Assembly (NCBI GenBank): GCA_027579435.1
Contig: JANBPK010000808.1
Coordinates: 186,001 to 250,000 of the forward strand
Direction: 5' to 3'
DNA from: Candolleomyces eurysporus
Lineage: Eukaryota > Basidiomycota > Agaricomycetes > Agaricales > Psathyrellaceae
DNA length: 64,000 bases
Shown piece after piece: positions 11,245 to 23,642 of the stretch. Position 1 is the stretch's first letter, and every line of letters starts with the position of its first letter. The translations under genes were made by a program, and so were the position numbers. The notes below the pieces were generated by a model. It ran no database searches, was not told the DNA's origin, and worked only from the letters and a program-made list of their open reading frames with translations.

Positions 11245-11525
11245 TCTATGGGTCGTGCAGAGGTCGTTACAGAACTAGTGCAGGGAGGCGGTAAAAGCAG
11301 GTGGCTTGTGTCTGGTCTCGAGCCAACCTTTATTGGAACGCGTGCCCCAAAGTCACGTGCAACTCCTGTGGAGGCGTGGGAACGGCGCCCTGGACCACGG
11401 CTCTGGCAACTTCCAAGGGCTTGAATCGGCGACACCACCACGCAAGCTATCGCTGCAATTCTATCTCCCCCTTCTCTAATATCTCCTCTGTCCACCCTGT
11501 ATACCCTCACAGCCGACCCCACTCC
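11245..11525. promoter_or_regulatory. Divergent promoter, UBC11 / EDE1
   Basis: These 281 bp separate the two start codons. A CACGTG box lies at 11354-11359, the core for bHLH factors. The stretch before the EDE1 start is pyrimidine-rich (around 11465-11515). No TATA box is clear on either strand. Function is inferred from position only. Confidence 0.4.
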
Positions 11526-14500
11526 ATGACGTTCACCCCAACACCGGCGGAGACCACCCTTGTTCACCAAGTATTTCAGTATGCGGACCCTCAGAAGCTC
11601 GGTGTAGTCACCGGCGAAGCTGCAGTCAAGATTTTTGACGGCTCAAAACTGTCGCCAGCCGTCCTGGCAGAAATTTGGGGCCTTTCAGACGATGAGAACA
11701 ATGGGTGGCTTTCCAAGAAGGGTGTTGCGAAGGCTGTCCGCTTAATTGGCTGGGCGCAACAAGGTCGCAAGCTCTCCGTGGAGCTTCTCGACAAACGTAT
11801 GTTGTGCTAGGCTCCCTCTGTGACTGGTGATAACCTTGGTCTGTGTTTAGCGGGCCCTTTGGCCAAGATTGAAGGTCTCAACTCAGTTGCACAGCAAAAT
11901 ACCGGGATGTCCCTACCCAAGTCACCCCTGCCCCTCTTCCCAGTCTTGACACCGCAAGATAGAGAGAAGTACACAAATATATTCAACCGCGCTGGCCCTA
12001 TCAACGGCTTGCTAAGTGGTATGGGCATCCAGCTTTCTTCCGCGAAATTATAAGCCAACCCGCGTTGCAGGGGAGAAAGCAAGGGATATCTTTCTCAAGT
12101 CAAGACTTCCCAATGATCAGCTTCTTCAAGTTTGGTGATTAGGATTTTCATTAAAACGCGTCTCCTTGATTGAGCTAATCCTCATTACTACCGTCAGGAC
12201 TTTGGCCGACACCCAAGATAGAGGAGCGCTTGACTCTACCGATTTCGCCATTGCAATGTACTTCGTCCATGGCCTAATGTCGAAGACGATTTCGTTCATC
12301 CCAACCTCACTGCCTCCTGGCCTACTCCAACAAGCAGGGGGAGGTGTCGCTTCTCACTTGTCTGGAAACAGCGGCTCCTTTAGCCCTGTGCATAGCACTT
12401 TCAGCATCCCACCTCAATCGACAGGTCAAAGAAGTCAGATGATTCAACCCAACCACACCGGGATGTCTTCCGCGTCGGGACCTCCTCGTCCCGCACCAGC
12501 TCTTCCAGCCAGGCCTGCTGCGGTCAACAGCCCATTTAGACCACCGCCGGCCGCCCCCGCCCCCGCCTGGGATGTAACTCCGAGTGACAAAGCAAAGTTT
12601 GACGCTTGGTTCGACGGCTTAGATACCCAAAAACACGGATATATTGAAGGTGACATAGCCGTACCCTTCATGCTTCAGTCTCAGTTGCCCGGAGAAATTC
12701 TTGCGACCGTATGGTGAGTAACGCTTTCCTCCGTTGTATCTATATGCTTAAGTTACGATAGGGACCTTGGCGATATCAACAATGACGGTCGTCTGACCCG
12801 CGATGGATTTGCGGTGGCCATGCATCTTATTGAGAAAAAANCTGGCAGGGGGTGAAATACCAACTCAGTTGCCGCCTTCTCTTATTCCTCCTTCCATGCG
12901 CGGCCAGGCGGCGCAACGACAACCACCCCAGCCAGAGCCTGTCCAGGATTTGTTCTCGTTTGATGATACCCCGCCTTCATCTGCAGTGGCTCCTCAGCAA
13001 ACCGGTGGATTTTCAACACTCCAATCACAGCCTACCGGGACCCACCCCACCCTCAGTGCTCAGCCTACGGGTACGCGGAGTCCACTCAACGATCCATTTG
13101 CACCAGCCATTGCCCCTACATATACTGGTGTGTTATTACCTCTTGCCGAAGTCCAAACCTATTCAATACTGACGATGCCAATTCAGGATCCCGCAACTTC
13201 CTTGATGATGACGAACCTAGTACAACAGCTGCATCGCCTCCCCTACAAGACAAATCGGCCGAAATCGGGAATACCAAGAACCAATTGGATTCTACCACCC
13301 GATCTCTCAATACCGCCAAAGCTGAGCGTGCAGCACTCGAAGAAACTCTTGCGAGCCAAGCCACTCAGTTGTCTTCCTTGCAGACACAGCTGTCGTCTGC
13401 TAAGGCTGCCTATGAGACTGAAGTCAAGCTGCTTTCCACTCTCAAGGATAGATACAGTACGCAGCAGGCGGATATCCAGAAGGCTAGAGAAGAGTTGATC
13501 CGTGCGGAGAGTGACCTTAGCGCCCTCAAGGTCGAAAAGGCAGAGATTGAAGGGTCGTTTTTGCGGGACAAGGAAGACGCACGCGAGCTCCATCGTCGCA
13601 TGATTGAAGCGGGACAACAGGCCGAAACCATCAAGAGTGAAGTCGAAAAGGTGAAGAAGGATGCTAAGCAGCAAAAGGGTCTCCTAGCTATCGCGAAAAA
13701 GCAGCTTAGTTCAAAGGAAGCAGAGAAGGCTAAAGCCGAGAAGGAGTTGGAAGAGGCGTCCGCTGACATCGCGGCTATTACCAAGGAACAGGGCGAAGTC
13801 GACGCGGCGCTTGCAACACTCGAAGCGTCTCCACCCGTTTCTGCTCCTGCTGAGCGAGTTGGCTCCGCTGATTCGTTGGCTTTCGCGGCGTCTTATCCTC
13901 TACCTGATACCCCTGATCTCGCTTCTCCAGTCGCGAGTATCAAGAGTAACAATCCCTTTGAACGGCTGAAAACAGGGAATGTTACCCCTCGTTCGCAGTC
14001 GCCCTTCGCTGCCTTCCCAAGTCCTCCTATTCCTCAACAGCCCGAAGCAACAATTTCGTTTGACGAGGACCTGTTCACTCCTACCTCACCAAGCGAGGAA
14101 AAAGCGGAGGCACCGTCCGCGGAAGGGTTGGCATACGACTCCCCCGAGCCCAAGAATACCGCCAGTTTGGACGTAACATCTACTCTCGATGTACCACGGG
14201 AAGAACCTTCGTCCCCTGCCACGATCAACGAAAACGAACTCTTCCATACTCCACCCACCAGTGCCAGAGCTTTGTCTCCAGCTGTGGAAGTGGATAGGTA
14301 CCCCGCCATTGACGATCTTACCTCGCACTTTGCCCCTGTACCAGTCGCCGAGACCAAAGAGAAGAAGGAGCAAGAGCAACCGACAAGCAACTCTGACTTT
14401 GATTCGGCGTTCAACATTGATAACCAGGCCAGAGAACTGGACATCGATGAGTCCGATTCTAGCGATGACGAGGACGAGGTGCCGTTGAGCCAGATCAAGC

Positions 14501-15720
14501 AGAATGTAAACGCCGCTCAAGACAAAGGGAAAGCGCCCGCGAAGGAATCAGAAGCGACCTCTTCGTTTGATGACGTCTTTGGTGCTCCTAGTACTCCAAA
14601 GGTCATTCCAGAGGCGAATGTAGCGGAGAAGCCAGAATCTCAACCTTCCGCCTCGACGTTTGATGATATTTTTGGGGGTCCACTTCCAGCATCGCAGACC
14701 AACGGTACTGCTTCCACACAGGAGAACAAAGGCAACGGAACTGCGACAGGATTCAACCCCGACCCGTTTCCACCTGTCGGCGCGACGGCTAGTGCCCCGG
14801 TAGCGGGTGCCGATGCATTCGATGAGGCATTGGGAAAACTCTCGCCTACTGCTTCGACTGCTCCTCAGCAGATCTCATTTGATTCGGCGTTTGAAGACAA
14901 CTTTGATTTTGCTGCAGCGAAAGCGGAAGATACACCCGCGCCACCGCCCGCTAACCAAGACACTGCTACTACTACCTTCGACGATATCTTCGGTGGCCCG
15001 GTTTGGAACGGAAGCGCGCCCGCACAGCAACCACAAGCTGAAACAAGGTCGGCGGAGTCTCAGGCGAGAGCAGCAGCAGCATTCGATGACGCATTCTCTG
15101 CTCTGTCCATCAGCACTCCACCACAAAACGCGGTCAAGCCTGAAGTTCCTTCGCCTGCTCAACCTCCAGTCGTACCACCTCCCCAGAACGGTGTTTCGAC
15201 CAATCCCTTTCCAACTGTGAGCGCCCAAAACTCGCCAAAGGCGGTCTCCCCTCGCCCTTCCAACGCTAGGCCTTCCTCACCGCTCCAAGAGCGTGTTGCT
15301 CCTGGGAGGAGTGCGTCACCCAAACCAAGGCTCTCGTCTTCGTCTTCAAAGGATGGCACTGAAAAGCCCGCCAAAGAACCCCCTGCTCGCCATTCAAAAA
15401 TCAGCGTGAGTTATGTATTTCCGTTCCTTTGAGCTGGTACTCAATTTTGTACGTCTTATCAGTTACGTTTACCATTTGGAAGGAAGAAGAATAAGGATAA
15501 GCACCAACCGCCCGAACCTGTTCCGCGACTACCATCGTCACATCTTAGCCCTCCTTCGGAAGAAGCGGAGCGAGTCTTGACGCCTTCTGTCGACGACGAC
15601 GTAGAAGCAGTGAAGCAGCTTACCTCGATGGGTTTCAGTCGTACTCAGGCAGTTACTGCGCTCGAAAAACACGGTTATGACATGCCACGTGCTTTGAACA
15701 GTCTGCTAGGAACTGCCTAA
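11526..15720 (+). CDS. EDE1: Ede1/Eps15-like endocytic scaffold (three EH domains, coiled coil, UBA)
   Basis: The spliced protein shows EH domain 1 (from 11526; AEIWGLSDDENNGWL), EH domain 2 (about 11940-12290; DLADTQDRGALDSTDFAIAM across the intron), EH domain 3 (about 12570-12850; LDTQKHGYIEGD and DLGDINNDGRLTRDGF), a long coiled coil (about 13285-13830), a disordered acidic region with NPF, DPF and repeated FDDxFGGP-like motifs (14400-15100), and a C-terminal UBA domain (AVKQLTSMGFSRTQAVTALE). This is the architecture of yeast Ede1, which recruits early coat proteins to clathrin-mediated endocytic sites, binding NPF partners through EH and ubiquitin through UBA. The N at 12841 breaks the frame after IEKK; dropping it restores LAGGEIPTQLPP. 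An intron near 15405-15460 precedes the last exon. The stop is at 15718-15720. Confidence 0.92.
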
Positions 15721-16008
15721 GGTTATACTTCAACTGTTAATTGGATATCTTACCACTGCCACCTGACCAAGGACATTTCACCTTTCCTTTAATCCGACCT
15801 ATGCTTCGACGGTTTTGGCGCTTCACGTTCATTCATCTTCTTTCCTTCTTCTCTTTTACGTCTCGAATCTCAAATATGGCTGTTAAGTCTCGCACACTCC
15901 TTTGATTTTCATGGACAAATTCTATCTTAGTATTACCCAACGTACTGTACCGCTCTTTCGGAAATTTATGAAGAATTCTTGGATACTTTTCTACTACATA
16001 GCCTTCAT

Positions 16009-18695
16009 TCAAGCTTCGCTGGACACCAAGATCCCACGAGGTTCTTCTCGATTGGGCTCGATGGTTCCCTTGTAACCTGCCGGGGGAAATTTTACAACAA
16101 TAGGTTTTGCCATTTCCTCCAACCAATTATTCCAAGCTTCATCTTCTTCCTTCTTTGCCTCTGCCTTTTGAATTTGGTTTCCTGTAGGGTGATGCGCGAG
16201 TAGGATAAAGACGTGTTCAGACCAATTTCGGTGCTGGCTAATTTCAAATGTGTTATGACCCGGTTGCACGAACATGGAAAGGTCCACCGTGTTGTCTGGT
16301 GAAATCTGCAAAAGCATCAAGGTTATCGTTACTATCTGGTTTTGGAATACAGATTGATTGGAAAATACAAGACTTACTAGTAGTGGGGGAGACAGAGAAA
16401 ATGACTGGATCTCCGAGTTGTACGTGAATTTTATGCTCAAACCCCCTCCGCCTGGCCATGATGATTGGAGTTGCGTTATCTGCGGAGCGATAGGTTCGGA
16501 GAGTATGACCTGCGAGATAGGATAGCATCCCAGAGATATACATAAAGTACTCCTCAATTCCCTAACGAGCATCAATCAGCACTGACCGAGCGGAATCAAG
16601 CAACGAGGTGTGTATGGTACTTACGCAATCGGTGCTTCGTGTTTCGACCACGCCAGGATCGGTTCAAGGTAATCTTCACCCACGTCGAACGTAAAGCGTA
16701 TGCGGCTGTTCGATTTGAGACCTCTTTGACACGCCAGGACTTTCATTTCGTCACCGTATATCCCTATGACGGGTGTGAGCGTATTCGTTGATTGGGAAGG
16801 TCAAGTGAACGTACTTTGGTCAGGTATAGGGAGGGGAATGGCTACAACAGGCTCTTGCTTTTCTTCTTCTTCTTCTACTGGTACCCCTTCCTCTTCCTCC
16901 TCCTCTTCTCCCTCTTTTGGCGGTCCATTCAAGCATGGTTCACTGATAATAGGACCGTGTGCCTCACTACCATTGGTCATCGGAGACGCTTCCCGAGCTG
17001 TACTCTGTGGTAGCTTTTCGACAAAAGTTTGTCCAGTAATCGAGATTTCTTGTGGATTCGCCGTTTCCTCCTCAAGGGGAATCATGTCAGGAGGGAGAGN
17101 CTCGGGAATTGACATGATACCTCGAGAATCAATGTCCATGTTGGCTTCTCCAACGCTGTATGAATCAGATTCATTGGCGAGAGCCGATTCAGAAGCATCC
17201 TCCTCAGGCTGGGTTGGCATTTCAGAAAGCACAGGAAGAACTTCTGCATCCATGGAGGGGAGATCGTCCAGAACGACGTTTGGTGTCGAAGCTTCAGGAG
17301 GGATTGGTTCTTCGTCGACTTGCATAGCATCAGGGTTGGCAGACGGTACATCGTTGTCAGCAGCAAGAGTGAGGTCAATTACATCGGACTCTGATGGCGG
17401 TGGCTGGCCAGGCGCAGTTCGAGATATAGCAGGTTCTACTCGCTCGCCTTTGACGGCGGGTCCATCGTCATCAACAGGAGAATCCAGGATTTCAATGACT
17501 TCATGTGGGGGCTGATTCAGGGCTACGGGAGGTGCTCCACCCTCGGGTAGCTGTGATACTCCAGAACCAGAAGAAGCTGCTGGTGCTGTAGGTAGATCTT
17601 CAGAGACAGCCTGTGCGCCAGATCCAGGTAAAGGTGATTGAATTTGTGCTTTTTCCTGTTTCTCGATGTAGTTCTTGAGATCCATCTCGGCTAGCGATTC
17701 AAGATCCAGTGTCTTTCGTTTCCTTTTCCTGACTCTGGGGCCAGAACTGGATTCTCCATTGCCATGTTGCAAATTAGGAACAGTAGGCTAGAGAGGCATC
17801 TTTATTAACAAGGCATGTGTTTAGACAAAATCGACGTACTTGAGATGCCTCCATTTTGACGGTATGGGAAAAGGCATTCTGACTCGAGCTAGCATCCTCA
17901 ACGGTTTGTCTCGGATCGAGGCCATATTGATGGGGAGAGACAAGGCTAGGCGCGAGGTGCGATGTTCCAACCGGAGATGAGCTATACGTAATTTACTGAG
18001 CGTATGAACCTGGATAGATAGAAGTGGAATGCGCACGATGCAGCTGGGACTTGCACTGCCTCGGTATTGGGAGTGTATTGGAGATTGACGGAAAAGAACA
18101 AGCCCTTCAGCAATGCTGCAGAAAACAAGGTGAAGCTCCGTAAGGCTATTCAGGGAAGAAGAGCGGGAAGCCATGCGCACATTGAAGGTTTGGTTCGGTG
18201 AAATGGGAGGCGAAGCGGTGGATTGTGTTGACCAATTGGATATACAAGTGACTCATTGGAAGGTGCCTGTATGCCTCCAAGGGAAGCTGAACCTGCTGGC
18301 TCTCCGGGTGGTTCACTGCCTTGCGTATGGCATTATGCATTATCTAGAGCAGGAACCGGTTCGGCAATAGCTTATGCGAGAGCTGAGGCAGTAGATATAC
18401 CATTAGGAGTTTGACTATCTTGCGGGAGGGTCAGTGCACGCTTGGAAGCCGTGAAATGAAAACACACCTCCGGACGAGCCGTCTCATAGTACCCTCGCGG
18501 ACTGGACAACCAGACGGCGAATTTGGCGGCATGCTCTCCGAAGGCGGGGTCGTCGAGGTTTGCAAATGTCTTTGCATATCGGCGGAATATCTGTCTATTG
18601 CGGGCAGTGATATCGACCTGGGCCGACTCGGAGGCTGAGGAGAAGACGGTGGCGAGAGACGCAGCCTTCGAGAAGGACGAGTCTGGTGACTGCAT
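16009..18695 (-). CDS. Unrecognised protein with basic nuclear-type motif and acidic middle
   Basis: The locus reads as one spliced gene, although the exon chain around 18000-18300 is only partly resolved. The N-terminal exon (ATG 18695) has a helical part (RNRQIFRRYAKTFANLDD, then FAVWLSS). A disordered Ser/Pro region follows, then a basic cluster RVRKRKRKTLDLESL that looks like a nuclear signal, SUMO-interaction-like hydrophobic/acidic stretches (VIEILDSP, VIDLTLA), a run of seven Glu, and a folded C-terminal part (VLACQRGLKSNSRIRFTF, FVQPGHNTFEI, HVFILLAHHPTGN). The last part loosely resembles the PINIT-type beta module of SUMO ligases, but no SP-RING cysteines follow, so I do not assign it. 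One internal intron appears only about 32 nt long. The N at 17100 lies in frame and is probably a real base. A shorter product starting at 17854 is possible. Confidence 0.55.
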
Positions 18696-18961
18696 CCTAG
18701 GAGGACATAAGGGCAGGAACGAGGCTGGAGGAAAGCCAAAACTGTGGATCGCGTATTTACATAAATTCCCGCAATGGCCACGCCGCCAAATTCATGCCCA
18801 ATCGACTACAAGGGCTCTTTTCCCTCTATAAACGCTGCTCGTCCCTCTGCCTCGTCCTCGTCGACTATGTCGCCCTCGCTGTCCTGAATATCCATCACGA
18901 GTCGTCCAGGGGCAGGGGCTCACTCCCACACGCCGCCATCACTCTTCCTTCTTCTTCTCCC
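18696..18961 (+). promoter_or_regulatory. Promoter of PDE1 (divergent from the acidic protein gene)
   Basis: Between the two divergent start codons lie CCAAT at 18798-18802 and TATAAA at 18827-18832. Both are correctly spaced for transcription rightward into the phosphodiesterase start at 18962. A CT-rich stretch follows (18940-18960). Assignment is by position and motif only. Confidence 0.5.
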
Positions 18962-20228
18962 ATGACCGCCTTCGACATCGTCGTGGTTGGCGCTGGGGGA
19001 GGCCCAGACGAAACCAATCTCTCGGCGTTTGTATTCCCCTCTCGAGCCGCACGCACCCACTTATCTACCGCCCTAGATATATTGTCAAATCACACTCTTC
19101 GTGCTGGGAAGATGGTATTTTGGCTCTCGAAGCAGGTATGGATCACGCCTTCACCTCACATATCCCATCACACTGACGCCCGTCTCCTAGGTTCCGGCCA
19201 AGGCGCCCTCGGGCGCATACTGGAGACGAGTCCTCGCCTATTCTTGTCGGAAGACGACCCATTGCTACCAGGTCGGACTCTGTCCGCAGCTGACATCTAC
19301 AGCGCCATTCGGTAGGTCCTGATTTGCCTCGAGGCAACACCACCGTTCATTCACGCCTCCCTAGCTGTTTCTTGATCACACATGCCCATTTGGATCACAT
19401 TAACTCCCTTGTGGTCTCCGCAGGCTCCCTTAAAGGCCCGCGAAAACGGATATACGCAGTCAAGCAGACCCTTCAAGACATAGCCTCCATCTTTAATGAC
19501 CGGATATGGCCCAATCTCGCTTCATGGGACGAGAAAGACGAAGACTATAAGCTTTTGTATTCACCGTGAGTACCGTCACAAACTAAGCGACATACCTGAG
19601 CCTCATGTCGACTAGATTGACGCCGGACATGACCTTTACGCCCGTCTTCCCTGACATCTCCGTTCAAACCTTTCCTCTGAATCACGGTTCCAACGACCAC
19701 GGACCATATGAATCGTCTGCTTATTTCGTCCGTCACGACCTCACCGGGACCGAGTTTCTATTTTTTGGCGACGTCGAACCGGACTCCCTCGCCGCCACTC
19801 CCAGAAGCGTGCACGTATGGCGCGCCGCAGCCCCCAAGATTCCTGAAACTCTGCGAGCCGTCTTCATCGAATGCTCTTACCCCTCCGGACGACCTGACAG
19901 TCAACTCTACGGCCATCTTACGCCCGAATACCTGCTGGAAGAACTCATTACACTCGCCACTGAAGTTCGCAAAATCCGACCTGCCAATCATTCTGCGGAA
20001 CTGCATACCAAGCACACGAGAAAGCGACAGAGACGCCTGCCTACGGTCTCCGATATCCGCAATGCTTTGGACGGCTTGACTGTGTACATCACCCACGTTA
20101 AAGATGCGCCTACTGGGAAAACCCCAATGCGGGAGGTTATACTAGAACAGGTCCGGTCCCTCGTAGAATCCAAGGGCCTTGGTTGCACCGTATTGGCTGC
20201 TGAGCAGGGCATGCATATTCGTGGGTGA
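18962..20228 (+). CDS. PDE1: Class II (low-affinity) cAMP phosphodiesterase
   Basis: Exons 18962-19026, 19077-19135, 19191-19311, 19365-19565 and 19616-20228 sum to 1059 nt, a 352-residue protein. The frame-checked chain carries the class II hallmarks: FDIVVVGAGGGPDETNLSA, WEDGILALEAGSGQGALGR, the metal-binding THAHLDHIN, TFPLNHGS, FFGDVEPDS, FIECSYPSGRPD, GHLTPEYLLEEL and VYITHVKD. The enzyme hydrolyses 3',5'-cAMP using a metallo-beta-lactamase-like fold and dampens the signal that activates PKA, whose catalytic subunit is encoded at 3462-4950. The C-terminus has two equal-length readings: a stop at 20226-20228, or splicing from 20220 to 20272 with a tiny last exon ending at 20279. The start follows the conserved N-terminus, not the in-frame ATG upstream. 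Confidence 0.92.
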
Positions 20229-20699
20229 CTCACTTCCTGTTGATCACATTCATGCTTACTCGATTTCGCAGGTATTTAAGAGAGACCTCGTTATCTATCA
20301 GCATTTAGTTAGTATCTCATTGCATCTCCACGCTTCGACCTTCCCGGATACCCTCAATCCGATTGCTTGTATTTTTAGTTACGACCGTTTTTGTAGCCAT
20401 AGATATTTATTCGGCATGCCTCAATGACACCGCTTACTCGTACGAAAACGAACCAAAACCGTAAAGTGTCATTACTCGCAGCACTAATAGGAAGAAGAGA
20501 GATCGATACTGCATGAAGGGGTATTATCGTTAAACATATTGGGTCATGGAACACAACACAGAAGCACCACAACACAAAAGCTCGAAGAGGTAACGTCAAC
20601 TATCATAGGAGATGCAAGTCCCAAATAAGCATGTGCCACATATCTAATAGCGAATAATACAAGTCGAATGAATGCGCGTGAAGAGCATGCGGAGGAAGG
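20229..20699. other. Convergent intergenic region, PDE1 and striatin 3' ends
   Basis: The two genes converge here. The DNA is AT-rich with scattered ATTTA and TATTTA elements, as in 3' UTRs. A possible 8-nt terminal exon of PDE1 ends at 20279. No other gene or repeat is visible. Confidence 0.5.
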
Positions 20700-23428
20700 T
20701 TATGATGAAGCGTATAGCTTGACCACGCCATCAGCACCTGCGCTCGCCATAAATGGCAACGAAGGATGGAATTCAACATCCAAAACGCCTTCCCGAGCCT
20801 TTTCTCGGTGGCTCGAAATCTCTTGGACACACTGGTGAGAGCCCAAAAGATCCCAGAACCGCACAGAGCAGTCGTGGCTTCCTGACACCAGAGAGAATCC
20901 GGCCGCGTCAATCGACAACGAGGTGACTCCATCGAGATGTGCGAGCATAGAATGAGTGCATTGACCTGCAAAAGGGAAAAAGGTTACCAATGTTATACAC
21001 GCAACAAGAGTTTATCCATACCTGTCATGATATCGAAGATCCGGATATATTTGTCTTCATGTCCAGTTACGAGGAGAGGCATGGTGGGGTGCGAGGTTAC
21101 GCAGTTGATTTGCGTGTTAGATGACCCATCTGAATGCGGCAGTTAGTTTGTCACTTGGTATAAGAGCAGCAAGTCACACGAGCTTACCATAGCTGATGTC
21201 GCTATTCAATTTAGCAACCTCCTTCCCTGTCTGAATATCAAAGATTTTGACGACCGAGTTCTGGTATGCGACTGCAACCTTTTTGAGGTCGGATTTGATA
21301 GCTTCGACTGCAGTGGCGCCAGGCCCAGTCGTTTCTTCGGGAAGTTGATCGTCAGGGTTCTCCACGACGCCGTTCCAGCCCCATGTTAACTTCAATGAAC
21401 CACCTCCTGATGGTCCACTGACATCCCAGACTTTGACGGCTCCCTCTGCGCCGCAGCTGATGAGCGTACCCTCATCCTGGACGAGAGCTAAATCCCAGAT
21501 CGCGTCAGAATGACCAACGAGTTCACCTCTTGACCTGGTCTCATCATAGGGAGCGTAGGTCGTGTGAGCTGAGTTAGGCAAAGCCCAAACCCGAATGGTC
21601 AAGTCCAACGACGCAGAATAGAGTAAACCTTTCGTAGGGGAGTGAATGAGACGCGTGATCGCCGCAGAGTGACCACGCAGGGTCAGCTGTGGCTCGACCT
21701 CAGTTGTCGGTCTTGCACTTGATTGCCACGTCTTTAGTATCACTTTGACAGCGGTGTGAACGAATATGAAAACTTACTTGGAAGACGCGAGGGCGGAAAC
21801 CTCCATTCGCCATATCTTGACCGTACAATCATCACCACCCGTCGCTAAACAGAGCTCCGTTGGGTGAAAAGCGACAGCACGGACAGCGTCAAGATGACTG
21901 CAAAGAATGATTGATATCAGGAGTGTTCACAACACATTGGAAGGAATGAACTCACTTCCTCAGGGTCTTCTTGGCTTTCCATATTTTTGTATCCTCGCCA
22001 TCGCTGGTAACGGACTCGTCGTCCTCAATCGCTGTTTCCTCATCTTTCAGGTCGGGATCCTCTGCCCATCCAAGATCTGATGAATCCGATTGGCCCCGGT
22101 TTTGGGCGGCTTCGTGGGATTGTCTCAATTTTTCTTTCCAGTCATCGCCGGGTCGAAAGATTGCTGTTCCGCTATTTTCGACTTCCTTCTCCGCTGGAGG
22201 CTCTTGGTGTTGATCCGAGGGTTGTTGTAGAGTTTGTTGGGGTAGCGGCTGTGACGCGGATGACGGAGGACCGGACTGCTGTGGAATGTGTCCTGAAGGG
22301 TGCTCTGCAGTCTGGGAATGAGAGATGTTTGAAATCTGAGCACCCGAAGGGCCGGCAAGCGTAGTCATCCCATTAAGAATGGGAAACTCTTTGCCCGCTT
22401 CGGGCAGAATCTTGCGAGGTCGACCGTTGTATGGCATTGAATCGAATTGTGGAACGTTAGGAATAGCCATGGGTATGGATGGGTTGGATAGGATCGGTCG
22501 GTTAGGCAAGGGATTCATTGCCTGCGGGGATGTCAAGTACGATATCTCCTGCAAACACCTATCAAGGATGGTCATCAATTGCTCAGCCAAAGTTCAAGAC
22601 GTTGGCGTACTGTTTGAGGTAGTCGCGACTCTTCGCCCTGCTCTTCGGGTCTCTGCCCGGGGGTGGCTTTCCTAGGCCAGCTCCAGAACTGGTACCTCCC
22701 GCCTGCACCCAGTTTCCAGGGCCCCATGAGTTGGGTCTGGTGGGTCCATTGATGGCAGCGCCGTTGGGCAGTCGGGTATCAGGTAGGGGGGAATCTTCAA
22801 TGAAGGATATTAGACAGGCGCATGGGTCTGAACGGAAATCAAGCCACCTTCACTTCGGGGAGAACTTCCTCCACTGTCCGGTTTCTGGCTCTGAGAATCA
22901 TCTTTCTGGCCCGCAGATACACCAGGTTGTTGAAGAGTTGAGAGTTTGCTGGAAGCGTTGGAGGACGATGGTTGGGTTAGTTGCTTCGACCTATCGACGT
23001 GTACGCTGAGTAAAGATTGCGAGGCGCGAACTAAATTCCATTACCGTTCCATGCGAAGAGCGTATTCAAGCATTTTAATGCGTCGCATCAAATCCAACTT
23101 GACGTTTTCGAAGGACCGTCGCTCTCCCTCCAAAAGAGCAATGCGTGCCTTGTCATGGGGGAGTCAGACGCGAAGAAGAGTGTGAGAGGGAGAGACGTAC
23201 CCTCATTTCAGCTCGTTCAATCTCCCATTCATTTCTGTCACGCTCATAACGTCTCCATTCCGTCTGCAAGAAGTGTAAGACGCTCGACAAGGTGAAGTCC
23301 TGGCCATTCTGGGGTGGAGGTGGCGCTGGGAGACCGCCTTGCTGGCCCTGGGGATGCTGCTGGCCTTGAGGTTGCTGCTGGTTCTGCTGCTGGCCAGTGT
23401 TCTGCAAAACCTGAAGAGGGCCCAACAT
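20700..23428 (-). CDS. Striatin (STRIPAK scaffold: coiled coil plus WD40)
   Basis: The N-terminal part contains the striatin signature helix: FLQTEWRRYERDRNEWEIE, then ARIALLEGERR, LMRRIKMLEYALRMER, a caveolin-binding/coiled-coil segment. A Gln-rich tract (QQQNQQQPQGQQ) precedes it. The centre is disordered and acidic (DLGWAEDPD, SVTSDGEDTKIWK). The C-terminal half is a WD40 propeller (FHPTELCLATGGDDCTVKIW, YSASLDLTIRVWALP, SCGAEGAVKVWDV, VSGSHDCSVRFWDL, ASAGADGVVKLYAS), ending at 20700. Striatin is the B''' regulatory subunit that organises PP2A with Mob3, STRIP and GCK kinases. In filamentous fungi (PRO11, Far8) it is needed for cell fusion and fruiting-body development. I start it at 23428 (MLGPLQVLQ); a longer frame upstream has no ATG within reach. 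Eight or more introns are present. Confidence 0.92.
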
Positions 23429-23642
23429 GGAGGCGAGAGGAGAGTTGACGGTAGCGGACAAGAAATTTGGGAAGTCCGGGACGAGGAGAACGGGACCTCG
23501 AATGCAGCCCACTGAGTACAAACAAGTGCAAACTCTTAGCTGAGGTTCTCAACAACTATGTAGTAGTCATTCAAATACAGCGTAGTATTACATGTCTAAT
23601 CAAAACATGGGCGCAGTCAGGGCGCAGTCAAGGGGCAGGCCA

